DNA of 64,000 nucleotides from Arthrinium phaeospermum (lineage: Eukaryota; Ascomycota; Sordariomycetes; Amphisphaeriales; Apiosporaceae): assembly GCA_006503535.1 (NCBI GenBank), contig QYRS01000004.1, positions 186,001 through 250,000 of the forward strand, read 5' to 3'. Positions within the stretch are counted from its first letter, which is position 1. Each line of letters starts with the position of its first letter. Of this stretch, positions 10,197 through 21,500 are shown piece after piece. A program made the translations under genes and the position numbers. The notes beneath the pieces are model-generated. The model saw nothing but the letters and a program-made list of their open reading frames with translations, made no database searches and had not been told where the DNA came from.

Positions 10197-10750
10197 TGGG
10201 GTCAGGCACGCCAATGACCCCTGGGGAAATCCTTGCTGATGGCATTCCGCCGCCACCCAGAAAGGCCGTCGAGCCGGAATGCTCTCTCCAGGAGCGTATG
10301 CATCTTGATGGCCATGTCCCAAGGAATCGCGTTGTTGATGTCGACGTTTTGTTTCAATGTAGAATAGTGCTTGTGCTGTCAAGAAGAATGGCACGCCGGT
10401 TTTGATGGATGGCAATAGGATTGAAAAAGGTGTTTAGGATGGCATGATTAGAAAAGAACGGGTGACAAACCGGCCTGGTATACGAGACGTAAGAAGCCAT
10501 TCTCCGTTGCCAGATTATCCTCGTCTCCGAGGAATAGAGAGAGAGAGCTTTCTCCGAGGCTTCTTGTTATTGCCTCTTTGGTCTAAGGTGGATCCCCTAA
10601 GCGGCTACAGGAATCCATTGTGTTTTCTCCGTTGGCAGCACCTGTTTTGATTATTCCACTTACTCTAGGTTACTATAGTGAAACGAATGAACCTTAATCC
10701 GTCGAACTGCTTATTCTTGCAGGGGCTTGCGCACAGCCCTGCGCACAGCC
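10197..10750. other. Spacer, no gene seen
   Basis: The frame of the upstream protease copy stays open to 10415, so its true start could lie here. Near 10734-10753 a 12-base GCGCACAGCCCT unit is tandemly duplicated. Nothing else is supported. Confidence 0.4.
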
Positions 10751-11254
10751 CTACGACCAGCAAGCCGGATCAAACGCGCAGGTGGCCGACTCGCACATCT
10801 TGGGGAGCGGGCAGCGGTCGCACTCGCCTCGGCGGAACACGCGTTCGGTCTGGGAGCACTTGACGTTGCCCCCGTTGGGCCCGACGGCGCACGTCTCGTC
10901 CTGGCGGTGGACATCCACCACGTCCAGGAGGCCCTGCCAGCCGTCGGCGGCCGTGTACCGGACGACGCGCCCGTTCTACGTGTGGTAGACCCAGGCGCCG
11001 CCGCCGCAGCCCCAGTCGAACTCCATGTCCTCGTTCAGGGCCGTCACGCCCTCGCCCTGGTTGCAGATGGCCTGTCTGTTGTCCCACACCTGGACCCGGA
11101 TGCCGTCGTGCCAGGTCGAGCCGTCGTGCGTGGCCCGGCTGTGCGCCAAGATGCAGCGCGTCGGCTCGGGCCCGGGCCTGGGCGTGGGTGTCGACCAGCT
11201 GGCACAACTGGACTTTCCCAGGTTCGGGGACTGGAATCGGGATCCAAATACCAC
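10751..11254 (-). pseudogene. Remnant of a secreted cysteine-rich protein
   Basis: A minus-strand frame begins around 11254 without a convincing start. It encodes a Trp-, Gly- and Cys-containing sequence (WHDGIRVQVWDNRQAICNQG, then EFDWGCGGGAWVYHT). A TAG stop lies at 10976-10978. The same frame continues sensibly after the stop (NGRVVRYTAADGWQGLLDVV, later CDRCPLPKMCESATC) to a stop at 10751. The composition looks like a secreted domain that has lost its N-terminus and gained a stop. I do not recognise the family. A link to the C-terminal part of LysM-type chitinases is possible but unproven. Confidence 0.5.
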
Positions 11255-11636
11255 TCCCTACCCAGGATGGCATGGTCGATAATTGTGATTCCATTGTCAA
11301 GGTGCACGGTTTCACGCCGGCCCAATTCCTCGCGTTAAGCCCCAAGGTCAACGCCAGCTGCGACGGCCTCTGGGCCAACGCCTACGTCTGCGCGTCGGTG
11401 GTCGGTGGTCGGACACACGCCGGACACCACCGCCACTAAGCCCCCCAACGGCATCACGACGCCCACGCCGACCCAGCCCGACATAGTCGCCGACTACGAC
11501 GCCTTCTACCTTATCCCCGCCGGCTAGGGGTGCGCCGCCATCGCACGCCCAAGAACGACATCATGCTCGACCAGTTCCTGTCCTGGAACCCAGCCGTCGG
11601 CAGCAGCTGCCAGGGGCTGTGGGCCAAGACCTAAGC
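11188..11636 (+). pseudogene. Degenerate LysM-domain protein
   Basis: Two LysM-like units can be read on the plus strand. The first (from about 11260) contains NCDSIVKV joined directly to HGFTPAQFLALSPKVNASC and GLWANAYVCASVV. It lacks the central GDxCxxIA part. The second, after a Thr/Pro linker (TTPTPTQP), reads DYDAFYLIPAG, then a TAG stop where GD is expected, then GCAAIA. A frameshift follows, then FLSWNPAVGSSCQGLW. LysM proteins bind chitin or peptidoglycan fragments, and many are secreted fungal effectors. Here an in-frame deletion, a stop and a frameshift mark a dead gene. It partly overlaps the antisense remnant. Confidence 0.78.
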
Positions 11637-11958
11637 TTGGGTTGGCTTGTTGTGATGAAGCATCGGGTACTGCTAGAGAATCGAGCTTACGCTGGATCCT
11701 GTTCGCATGGTTGTCTATTATTTCTGGTATTCCGAGTTCCTTAAAGAGAAAAGAACAAAATCCATCCCCCGAAGACTCTCAAGTCAACTTATCAAACCTT
11801 CTATGGCCTTAACCTCAGTCAGTTCGCCCAGAATTCGATGCATTGGTCTCCATCATAGTAATTCTCAAACCATCGCTATCAGAAATTAAATACTTCATTC
11901 ATAGACGTGTCTTCGGCGTCCAGCGGTTCCGCTCCGGCCTTTCACAGAGGACTTGCTG
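11637..11958. other. Spacer, no gene seen
   Basis: Three-prime flank shared by the LysM remnant and the third protease copy. No coding signal. Confidence 0.4.
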
Positions 11959-13005
11959 TCAATTGCCTCCCGAGATACGGAGCTGGCCCGCTCTGTAGTC
12001 TTCACACACTTCCCACATCTTTCCACTGAGCCTTTCGATTTCTCTCAAAGCCTCCCGCGCCTCGGTGGCTCGCTTGGATCTGTAGTATGACAAAGGCGGT
12101 ATTTGTGGGGCAATCGCAATTCCCGGACCCAGGGAGAAGGAGGAGTCCGTGGGATATATGGACATAAGGTTCGTCTTGTCGCCTTCGGAAAGGACTGTGT
12201 TCATGGGAATCTGCGTGGCAGTGTTGTCAGTATCGCTTGGGGTTGGATAATGCATGATCGACTTCGTATCGCTAAGCCTGGCGAAAAGGTTGTTGAATAT
12301 GCCATAGTCATGGTGGCTGCAGTTGCTACAGAGTCCGTCTCGGTGTTGCATCTCTGTTCCACTCTGCTGGATCTGAGAATCCTGGGCTGGTTTCTGGTGC
12401 TCGAAACCCAGCGCGTGCCCGAATTGATGTAGAATCGCACTCTGTTTCCACTCGGGACTCAAGGATGCGAGGTTGAGAGTCATTGTGGGTTCATCAGAAT
12501 CGTTGCTTCCTGAAAGCGGACCAACGCGACTGTTCGAGGAGCCCGAGGTGGTGAAACGGACACGGATGGCGGAGGAGTCATCGTCGCTCTGTTCTGCAAA
12601 GACAAATCGGATCGCCAGGTCGATATTGTGGTAGTGCTTCTGAACAACGGTTCTCACGAGCTCTCGCTCTTCATCGCTGCCGTTCAGGAAGCGCACTGTC
12701 AAGGAAATTCCCACGCGAGGTGCTTGGTATCCGACAGGAGCTGGGACGAGCGGGTTCTGGTGCAGGCAAGGACCCAGATGCAGACAAATTGATTTGGACA
12801 TGGCGAGCTCCACCCAGAGGAAATACCCAAGACAGATACCCACCATCGCCCATGCGGCTGACCAAACACGGCCTTTCCATTGGGTGTCACTGCTCATCGC
12901 ATCGAAGGTGTAGGAAAATGAGCCCTGCTGGATGAAACCTGCGAGGAAAAGGCATAAACTGGTAATCGGAGCGGACTTCCAAAGATGGTAGATTTCCCTG
13001 GACAT
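11959..13005 (-). CDS. Metzincin-like pseudoprotease (catalytic Glu replaced by Gln)
   Basis: The single-exon frame from ATG 13005 encodes 348 residues; it is open upstream to 13149. Two hydrophobic segments lie near the N-terminus (around ITSLCLFLAGFI and WSAAWAMVGICLGYFLW). The protease-like domain aligns with the 7.8-kb gene, including VRFLNGSDEERELV, EPTMTLNL and AILHxFGHALG. The zinc motif reads HQFGHALGFEH (H193, Q194, H197, G200, H203). All three zinc ligands remain, but the general-base Glu is Gln because of CAA at 12426-12424. The Met-turn SIMHY is kept. With an intact frame this looks like a retained zinc-binding pseudoenzyme rather than random decay; that is inference. Confidence 0.75.
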   Translation of the reverse strand: MSREIYHLWKSAPITSLCLFLAGFIQQGSFSYTFDAMSSDTQWKGRVWSAAWAMVGICLGYFLWVELAMSKSICLHLGPCLHQNPLVPAPVGYQAPRVGISLTVRFLNGSDEERELVRTVVQKHYHNIDLAIRFVFAEQSDDDSSAIRVRFTTSGSSNSRVGPLSGSNDSDEPTMTLNLASLSPEWKQSAILHQFGHALGFEHQKPAQDSQIQQSGTEMQHRDGLCSNCSHHDYGIFNNLFARLSDTKSIMHYPTPSDTDNTATQIPMNTVLSEGDKTNLMSIYPTDSSFSLGPGIAIAPQIPPLSYYRSKRATEAREALREIERLSGKMWEVCEDYRAGQLRISGGN

Positions 13006-13996
13006 CGTTGCGGCAAACTGATTAGGATACTGGTGGGATATGTATGTAATATGACAAATCGATATTATCGTCCAAGGATGCTGGCCATGATACTGAGGAT
13101 CTAGGGGGTTTGTGGAAGTAGGAGGAGAGAATACAATAGAGTCGGTCATGTAGCTAATTATACACCAGCCAAGCCCAATATGTCATGCAAACCCTGCCGT
13201 TATAGCTTGACCCGGTCTTTCCTAGGTATCACTTCAGTTCCAACGGATTCCAGAAGAATCAAAGCAGAGTCTAAGACAAGCGATTATTTTAGCTTACAGA
13301 AAATGGAACATTAAGTCACATGCACCAGGCCCTCTGAGTCACCAAAAGATAAAGAGTGAACTTCCTTCGAGGCTTTTCGGTTCTATATCCGACCACCACT
13401 TCGAATTGCTACTTGTACGGCCCATTGTGTCCCGGCAGCTTCTAAGGCATCGCTGAATACCATTCATTTGTCTTTCAGCCGTTCAGTGAACCACCGACGG
13501 CTTTAAGTATAAGTTGAAAGAACAGCTACATAAATCTCGAACCAATCCATCGTAGCATGCCGATACACTACATGACCGTATACATGTCAAAGGAACTGAC
13601 GGCCTTGCAGGTCTCGTCATAGAACTCGTTACCAACACAAGCTGTAGCCGGGAGGTATGCAAAGCATACATGGACAGCAACCCGATTACACAGCTTTAAG
13701 GTGCCCGAAGTACTATATGAACCGAGAGAAATCAGATAGTGAAGCTCCACGTCGTTCGCTATCTGTTCGGGGGGGTTTTTTTTTTTTTCCGAAGTAATGC
13801 AAACAGATACAATCAGCCAATTAAAGCCTCGCAAATGAACACCTATTCAAACAACCGCCATGACAACGGCATGATATATGAAGATGCGATCTTCGCCGTC
13901 GCCGCGACCAAAAGGACCGTCTACTGCGTAACCTCGACGACAGTATTCGTGAGGAACACCACATTGACGGCAGCGTAGCTAATCAGGAGGGATTTG
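13006..13996. other. Intergenic, no gene seen
   Basis: Promoter side of the pseudoprotease and 3' flank of the DUF6594 gene. A poly-T tract of about 12 bases lies near 13776. No gene supported. Confidence 0.45.
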
Positions 13997-15178
13997 TCAG
14001 CGATCTTGGGAAGCGGCTGTTCTTGTTATCCAGTCTACTGCTCTCCCTCGCGTGGTGGTCACGTCGTCCATCAGGCCCAACTGGGCCTCATGGGACCACC
14101 TGCCCAGCGCAAATAATAGTAAAGGAGACATTAGCAGAGGGAATTCATTCCAATTCGAAATCACGTACGCAGAAGTAGCTGCAAAAACCTCGACCATGCG
14201 CGCGTTGGTCATGACTGCGAGCGCGAGGGCGAAGATAGCCGAGGCCAACACGATGAGGTACAGCTTGACGAGATCGCTCTGGATGAAGTACTGTATCACA
14301 ACAGAGACAGTGGGTAGCAACGAGGCGACGACGGTGGCGATGACGCGAGCCGCGGCCGAGAGCCTCACATCACTATACTCGTAGATTCCCTGGCCAATGC
14401 CGAGTTCGATCTGGTCCTGCTTCAAATGAGCGCGCGCACTGGGGTACGCAACCAAAACCCTCCATGAACTGGACCCCCTATTCTTGAGATTGAAATACAC
14501 ACCTTAACAGTCCTCCCAAACCACCTGTGCCACCTGGATACCAGTCCATCGTTGAACCAGCGTGTGAACAGGTCAGGGGCGGACCGCGCCTTGACGGCGA
14601 CGAGATCCCTGTCGTATTGGGAGGCGTACGAGTTGCGATCTAGTCCTGCGAGCGGAAAGGAACCCATGCGCGGGCGCTTCCACCACTCGCGGAGAAAGCC
14701 GAGGTCCTGCGGAGCCGGCGCTCCAAGTCTGGCTATCTCGGCTTGCTTCAGCAGGGTATCATCTGTCCCTCAACCAAAAGAAAGTCTCATATTAGCTGAT
14801 TTTGTCTCTGCCATTGACGTTGTAACATGGCATCCCGGGAGGTGGAAGCCGGCAACAAGACTGACTATACTGATCAAGCTTCTGCCGGATCTCGAGTACT
14901 TTCTCCCATTGTTCAGAAGCGTCCTCGTCCTCGTCGTTGTATTGCGAGAGCGACCACCAGTCTTTGGCGTGGAACTGCCGCTCAGGGTCCGCGGCGTCTC
15001 GCTTCGCGATGGTCTCGAGATCCTCTTCCAGATGCGTGAGCTCGGCCTGGAGATACAGCAAGTTTAGGGAATTGAGCCGGCGGAAACGCCGGTAGATGGC
15101 GTACGTGTCCTGGCATCCCATTAGATTGCTGATCTTGGCGTATCCTTCCATCGTTTCTGATGCTGTGTTGGACCACAT
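13997..15178 (-). CDS. DUF6594 membrane protein
   Basis: Exons 15178-14866, 14762-14503 and 14416-13997 (minus) give about 330 residues. The N-terminal half has the family pattern: GYAKISNLMGCQDTYAIYRRF, then a Leu-rich LLYLQAELTHLEEDLE helix and a DWWSLS segment. The middle contains repeated short Arg/Tyr-rich helices. The C-terminal third has hydrophobic helices (around ARVIATVVASLLPTVSVVIQYF and LIVLASAIFALALAVM) followed by TNARMVEVFAATSAY. DUF6594 proteins are abundant fungal membrane proteins of unknown role. A third intron is possible near the end (donor GTACGT within TSAY, acceptor about 100 bases on). It would keep the frame and remove a stretch rich in Leu, so the extreme C-terminus is uncertain. 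Confidence 0.82.
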
Positions 15179-15833
15179 GGGGTGAGTTGCTGCATAGTAG
15201 AGCCTTTGTTAGGATATGGCGACATTCCTGGGGAGAAAACTGGTCGTGTCCGTAGTCTTCAATTGCGTGCATGTGTGGTTTACGATGCTGCGTTGGGCCG
15301 CAGCAAGGCTTTCTGGCAGGCGCACACGGGTCGGAAGTTCAAGGGTGTCTCATTGGCAATTGGCAAAGTCGGGACATGGCGTGCATTGCGACTTCACCAT
15401 GGTGTTTGAGGGCGCATTGCCATTCACCTATGACAGTGCAGTACCACCCCACCTCCACACTGACGGGCGAAACGATGCGGGAGTTGACCAGATCTTGGTT
15501 TGGGCATCAACCGATCTCACCCATGCGAGACATGAGGTCTCTTGCTTAGGGTTCCAGGCAATCATCGTCTGCCTTGCCAAATCATCCTAATACGGCAATC
15601 CAATGGCGCTGATTCCGGATCGTGGTCCGCGCCCCGGATTGCGCCAAAGCCTCAATGGGGATTATTAAAGCGCCCTGCCTGCTCCCAAGTTGCTGTGTTG
15701 AGCTTGAGGAATTGATTGACATTACAAGTCCCCTAGACGCCCAGTTTCGCAGTGTTCCTGCGCATGCTTGCTTCTCAGTCAGATCTTTATCTAGCCGCTG
15801 TGATCGGTAGGTGCTACCTAATCTTGATCGGCA
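15179..15833. other. Intergenic, no gene seen
   Basis: Divergent promoter region between the DUF6594 gene and the retropepsin-like gene. Open frames on the plus strand here look random. Confidence 0.45.
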
Positions 15834-16499
15834 ATGGCTTCGCCGCCGAGCAAAACCCGCCCGACAGCGACTCCGAAGGTGGAGGAAACCCACCAGGCCG
15901 ACTGGTGGGGCCGGATCTTGTCCAAGGACAACCGAAGACCGCGCGACGCGAGATTCAGAGACGACACGGGTACTCCCGTCAATTGGATCCGTCCGAGCCT
16001 GGTCCAGCACCTCAAGCTGGACGTTGAGCAGCTGGGCGAAGGCGAAACCAAAAGCTACGTCGACTTCCACGGGAGGGCCCACAAGGCCAGCCAAGTGGTA
16101 TATTTCACCATGGTGGGGCGGGACAAGAAAACGTATTGGGATAGATACTACCTGGCTCCTGAGAAGTCCGGCATCGATATAATACTGGGCGAAGAGTTCG
16201 TCAATGCGAACGGTCGCGCCCGTGATGTGTGCGATGAGGGGCCAGCGACCGACACGGCCCGCGTTTTCATGGTTGACAGGAAGATCACGGTTCGTAAATC
16301 AGGCGCTGACGGTCTCCATGTTGTCTTGCTAATACATACCAAACATACACAGAAGCAAGATAAGGATGAGATGGATGCCGGGAAGGCAAAGAATGACAAG
16401 GAGGCTCAAGAGATTGCCGAGAAGAAGAAGACGACGATGCGCAAGAACAGCAGGCACAAGAGTGAAGTACCCAGGTCGCAAAAGAAGGAAAGCAGGTAA
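15834..16499 (+). CDS. Small retropepsin-like protein
   Basis: The frame from ATG 15834 encodes 221 residues unspliced. A likely 63-nt in-frame intron (16290-16352, branch GCTAATAC, acceptor ACACAG) would make it 200. Residues 43-58 (DDTGTPVNWIRPSLVQ) match the active-site loop of retroviral-type aspartic proteases, with D44-T45-G46. About 70 residues later IDIILGEEFV matches the conserved hydrophobic-hydrophobic-Gly strand (I117-L118-G119) of the same fold. The C-terminal 60 residues are Lys/Arg/Glu-rich and probably disordered. There is no reverse transcriptase or integrase nearby, so this is not an intact retroelement. It fits the stand-alone fungal retropepsin-like domains, but peptidase activity is untested. 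Confidence 0.62.
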   Translation: MASPPSKTRPTATPKVEETHQADWWGRILSKDNRRPRDARFRDDTGTPVNWIRPSLVQHLKLDVEQLGEGETKSYVDFHGRAHKASQVVYFTMVGRDKKTYWDRYYLAPEKSGIDIILGEEFVNANGRARDVCDEGPATDTARVFMVDRKITVRKSGADGLHVVLLIHTKHTQKQDKDEMDAGKAKNDKEAQEIAEKKKTTMRKNSRHKSEVPRSQKKESR

Positions 16500-17478
16500 A
16501 TCCAGGTACTGTATGCAAGAGATCTATCAATGCACGTCATCAGCTGGGGGCATGGCGGGGCCGAAACTGGTGCCTGGGAGTTTCTTTTGACTTAATATTC
16601 AATTCCTGTAAACAGACATTGAAGCGCAAACATAGAACAGCTCGACTCATATCACATACTCTGGAGAGAAAAGGAGGCTAACTACTTATATTGTCGGAGC
16701 ATTTTGAACTATGGCATCTCCAAATTTACCTCGTACTGTAAGCTCTCGATTCATCATTTGTTGTTGGCAATGAATGGTGCTGGGATGGAGGGGCAGCTGC
16801 TTCAGGGGAACCGGCCGGGGGGCTCTATTGGATGTACGCAGCATGAGCGTCCCCGAACGGGCTGTTAGGCAAACTAACATTCAGGAGCAACACTCACCTG
16901 CTAATCATACCAAAGACAGGCCCGGTGACGTTAAGACACCTATCTGACCTGATGTCTTTGGCCTGCCTCTCTTTACATCCATCCCTTCCCTCTCCCCCTC
17001 GACCCTCCGGTCCATAGCTGCTATGTAACCCCGCCCTGGGCCTCCAAGCCAGTCAGCGGACCACATTCGCCTCAATCCAGTCACATCCATCACCACCAGC
17101 AGGGCCAGCAGGGCATCCCACCCAAGTTGTTCTCCATCCGGCCCAATTCGACTGTTTCGCTTTCCCCCCTTCGCTTCGTTTCTATCAAACCATCATCCAT
17201 CAAGTCGGCTCGCCTTCACTTGCCACAAGTAGTTGCCAAGTATAACCTGATGCAGGTTCATCCTTGACCCTATGTTGACGGCCCGCGCAACCCCTACCTG
17301 ATTCCCCAGCTGTCGGATATGTCGCCTGTGACGGCGCCCGCGCGACAGCGAATTCCCCGGTCCTGCAAGCGCCCCTAGTCGCCACTCGACGTATCGCATC
17401 GCAAGTGCGATTCCCTTTTGAATACCACTTTTTCCCATCTGTCCAAGTGCGCGTCTGCCTCCCCGAAGCGCGGCCTCC
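16500..17478. other. Intergenic, no gene seen
   Basis: Pyrimidine-rich leader-like sequence before the next gene. No supported coding sequence. Confidence 0.45.
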
Positions 17479-18524
17479 ATGTTTCTCTGGCGGTCCGCGC
17501 CCAGGGTCGTCGGAGAGGGTTGTAAGCCTGGGACGGCGAAGCGCGGGACCGAACTCTTCATCATCGAGCGCGAGATCCGCGACAAGCTCAGCGAGGAACC
17601 CGACTTTGAGGATCTGGAGGAGATGAAGGCCTATGTCGAAGGGATGGATTTTTTGAAGCGGGATGGAACCCAGATCAACGTCTTCTTTGTCGACAAGTGC
17701 ATGAAGCAATGCCGGCCTCGGGCGACGCCCTCCATCATGTCGGGCGCATCGATAACCACCGCAAGCGAAGTGGGCTCTGTCACGCCCTCGGCCCCACCCA
17801 CCTCCAGCTCTGACTCTGACAATAGCCCTACTGCTGAGATAGTTGGTGTCCCATTTCTGTGTATTGTCGTTTCTCAAAGTGGTCTTCTTCTCTTGGTTTT
17901 TCGAATCGATGTTTCTGATTGGCTGACAATTTGTGCTTGAATGTGCAGCGACAGCGTCTGATCCCTTTCAAACTCTGGTTTACCGAACAGCGATGGCGAT
18001 ACGCTTATACGCACAAGACCATCCAGGGTACCCGAGACTGCATATCGACCAGGGTCGCAAGAGAGTGCGGGTTCACCAACGAACCCGGCACTCGGCTGGA
18101 GATCGCATTAGAGCTTCTCGATGAACAACACAGATGCGTCGTCTTCGTCGAGGACACCGAGTACGACATGCATCTTACCCAAACGACGGTACTGATGTTC
18201 GGAACGTACAAGCCCGAGTACCACACCGAAGACTATTTCCACGAGTCAACCGATCAATCTTGTGAGTGTGGTGACTTGGACATGTGTTTCCCAAATGAGA
18301 GCTAACATGAATATCCAGCTTCAACCGCGGAGGCTGCTCGCCCGGCATCCTTGAGGGGTCCGGCAGCACCAAATGCACGGCATCGCGATGATGTCTCTGT
18401 TTCCAGCAAGTCGAGCTTTCGCAACGGCAACGACGATATTGATTCACGCCAACAGAGCGTATTACTCGGCATGGCCGAGCTTTTTGTCGAAAGGGAAAAG
18501 GCTAAGAGAAGGCCATATCAATGA
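17479..18524 (+). CDS. Unrecognised three-exon protein
   Basis: Exons 17479-17841, 17949-18261 and 18319-18524 join in frame to give 293 residues. The first exon carries a charged helix (IIEREIRDKLSEEPDFEDLEE) and ends in a Ser/Thr/Pro-rich linker. The second carries the best-folded-looking part, from LWFTEQRWRYAYTHKTIQG through LEIALELLDEQHRCVVFVED to YKPEYHTEDYF. The third is Ser/Arg/Asp-rich and ends with a short amphipathic helix (LLGMAELFVEREKAKRR). I do not recognise a domain. The GTTGGT donor of intron 1 is weak, but the phase match and the coherent sequence after each junction support the model. The start codon is uncertain. Confidence 0.55.
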
Positions 18525-21500
18525 TTCTCCAGCGCAGGAACTCATTCTCCAGACCCGGTACCTTATACCAGGTGGAGGGAGGTTTTAAGGCTGCCTAAAT
18601 GTTGCCGATGCTGCTCACATCTTCGCCACCACTACTAATGGAGAGACAACTGGATATTCCACGAATGCTTCTGAGATCCGAGACTCTGCAATTTCACTTA
18701 CTACAATCATGGACAACGCGATTGACTTATCGAAGAGGTCGGTGGTGTTTTTCTTCGTTGATGCTGTTGGTGTTGAAAAGATGAAGGGATTGGGGTTTTC
18801 TACCCCGGCGTTCGTTTTGCATGAGCTTTGAGACGATAGTTGGAGTTGGTGCCGGCCATGTTCATATGGGCTTATCGTCTTTAGACGACAGGATTTTCTT
18901 CTTTTCCTTTTTGTACGGGAACGCGATGGCGTAAGGGGTTGGACAGCAATGCATCGGGCATTGAAGACTTGGCTGTTCTGGTGCTGGCGCTCTGTTCCCA
19001 CTCTTCTGCTACTGGTCGGCGCCGGGCTAATGATATTGGGGTATCCCGGGGAAATGCGGGCTCACGGTACATGGGATCGAGGCTTCTACGGGCAAAAGGC
19101 GTTTGCTATAGATGTCATAGGAGCGGCTTGCGCGCGGGGTTTGCTTTTATTTACTTCTGGGCGAAACCGACGCGTCATGCCTTGGGCGCATTTGTTTTGA
19201 TGATGTTGGAAGAAAGCCTAGGCAGGGCCCTTGCAGCAGATGCGGGGAGGGCAGGACAAGCCTGCGGTCTTCCGGGACATGTACAACCTGCTTTTGTTGG
19301 CGAAGCAAGGCCGATTGATTGATAGGGACTTGAACTGTGACAACAGGATATACCCATGCATTACGTTAGTTGGGCATTTGTGTTATGGTTGCATATGACC
19401 TACCGGTAGTCTTAGCGGGTCGCTCTACTGCACCCACGGCCAATGTCCAACTTGTTAGGCCTTGAGGCCTGGCGTGAAAGCGCTCGAGGCAACCAGATCT
19501 ATTCTCTGACATGAACTCTTGACTGCAATCAAGTGCTACGTTCTCGGGGTGTTGCCTGCGTTTCTTACATTTGCCAGTGCGAACTCCAGCCGTGATTCTG
19601 CAATGTTACCGCTTGTGTCTCGCATCTGTTGGTTGTCGCCAATGGGCATTCTCCGATGACTTACTTCGGAGCGCTACCGAACTTCCACTTATAAACGTAT
19701 ATCCAAATCACAGTGGCCATAACGACCCTCTACGACAGAGGTGCCGCATCTGAACAAGAACCTCGCTGGGATCCTGAAGATGAGGCTACAACATCACGCA
19801 AGCTTCAACCGTATATCATCAATGCCCCCTACATGCCCGACACCCTTTGAACGGAGTCGATGCCATCGGGAGCCTGAACCGGTGCTCCCCAGACCGGCAC
19901 TCCCGGGACAGCGACACAGTGTATCAAAACACCCGAGCTTGGCACCCAAGAGACTTGGTCTACGGCGAACAGGAAACCACCATTCTCGCATCGGGGTCCA
20001 TGGATGTCAGCGCATTGGGCATCCGTTGTAAGTGTGCTGTCTCAAGACCCTGGGTAATTACTTAGGCTTCTAATCAGGGAACCGATGAGGACCGGGCCAT
20101 CTCCGACGACGAGAAAGCCCTCTCGGCAACCGGAGAAAGACACGAATGCCGGAGCGTGCTGCCGATAGGACGAGCAACACCTTTGCCTGGAAATGAACAG
20201 GTCGCTGTACGGGTACCTCTCGGTCGATTGAATGGCTAAACAGCACTGGTCGCTCTTGCTCTAACCATGCGTGAAGCACCGGGACCTTCTTTCACACGAC
20301 TTGGCAAGGATCCGCCAATGACCGCTAGTATGAGGAAGGGACTCGAATAGCCTGTGCCTTCTCTCAAGCTCTCAATAACCGCGCAGTGAACTCTCGAGCG
20401 CGCCCAGAGGAGACGACATCGTGGTCACGCCGCCTCTCCTCGAACACCTGGATCAGTGCGACGCGTGCGCGAAGCGCGCCGGGCCCGAGATCGGCAGTCG
20501 TATCGGCGACGACGCGGAGGTGGGTATCCTCAACATACGATCAATCTCCGACCGAAAGATACGAACGATGCATGCCTGCCCAATGCCCAGGCAATGCCGA
20601 ATGAGCACGAAAGTTATGGAGCATGCCTGCGATGGGGCCACATGGGGCCCCGGAGGAGTCGTGCTCGTATTCAACTTGGACCCCCCAGGATCCGCCCCGC
20701 TCTCTCAAAAGGGGCCGTTCGTGAAAGTGGGATCGGGCCCTATGTAGACGCGGAGCGGTCATTCAGGCCCGGCTATTGACATCCAAAACGGGATCGGGCA
20801 CAGCCTCCATCGGGGCTGCTGGTTGCTTCCCAGATATTCACGCCCAGCGAGGAAGACGAGCGAGCCGCGCTGATGGGATACGTGGATGGAGGCTATTGCT
20901 CAGACACTCGGGCGGGCTTGGGGGGTGAGCCAGCCAAGCATCGCATCTTACGGAGCGAAGCAAAGTGTATCATCGCAGTGACACACGGCGAGGCGGCCGC
21001 GTCGTCTAGCCATGCGCCGCCATGGCCACCAACAGCAAGTATCACCAACATGACCACCACGTGGACATGATGTAATCGGTTTCAGCCCCCCACTGATGAC
21101 ACTCGCCGGGTCAACTCTTGCTGTCGCAGACGTGCTCTCTCTCTCACTGGGTTGGGTAACTGGTCGGTATCAGATCGCAAGCCATTGAAGCTTGTCGCTG
21201 GCGACTCGTGACTGGCCAATCCGGCACCCGGCATCCATCTAACCCGCTGGCTCCAGCCCAACCGTCGCGGGCGAAACCAACGACGCCCTCCCACGTCAAC
21301 AGTAAGTAGGTACCATACACGCACACCCACCTCCTCCTGGGGAAAAGGCGTTGCAACGGTCGCATCAAACGTGCACAACAAACATCGCTAGTCCCCGTCG
21401 ATAGTCTCAGCCCAAACGACCAGTAGTGGTGCCCTTTTCCCCTGACTAAGCCCTGCTCCAGGTGCCGATACCCTTGCGCCTCATCACGCCGTCGCCCCTA

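Noticed and set aside
10727..11378. Long overlapping frames on both strands at the LysM remnant
   Set aside because: High GC leaves frames open by chance; only the fragments with recognisable LysM or Cys/Trp-rich sequence were kept.
15834..16499. An LTR retrotransposon fragment
   Set aside because: No reverse transcriptase, RNase H, integrase or long terminal repeats were found on either side of the retropepsin-like frame.
17200..17877. A 225-codon minus-strand frame
   Set aside because: It is antisense to the first exon of the unrecognised gene, with Arg/Gly-rich composition and no domain.
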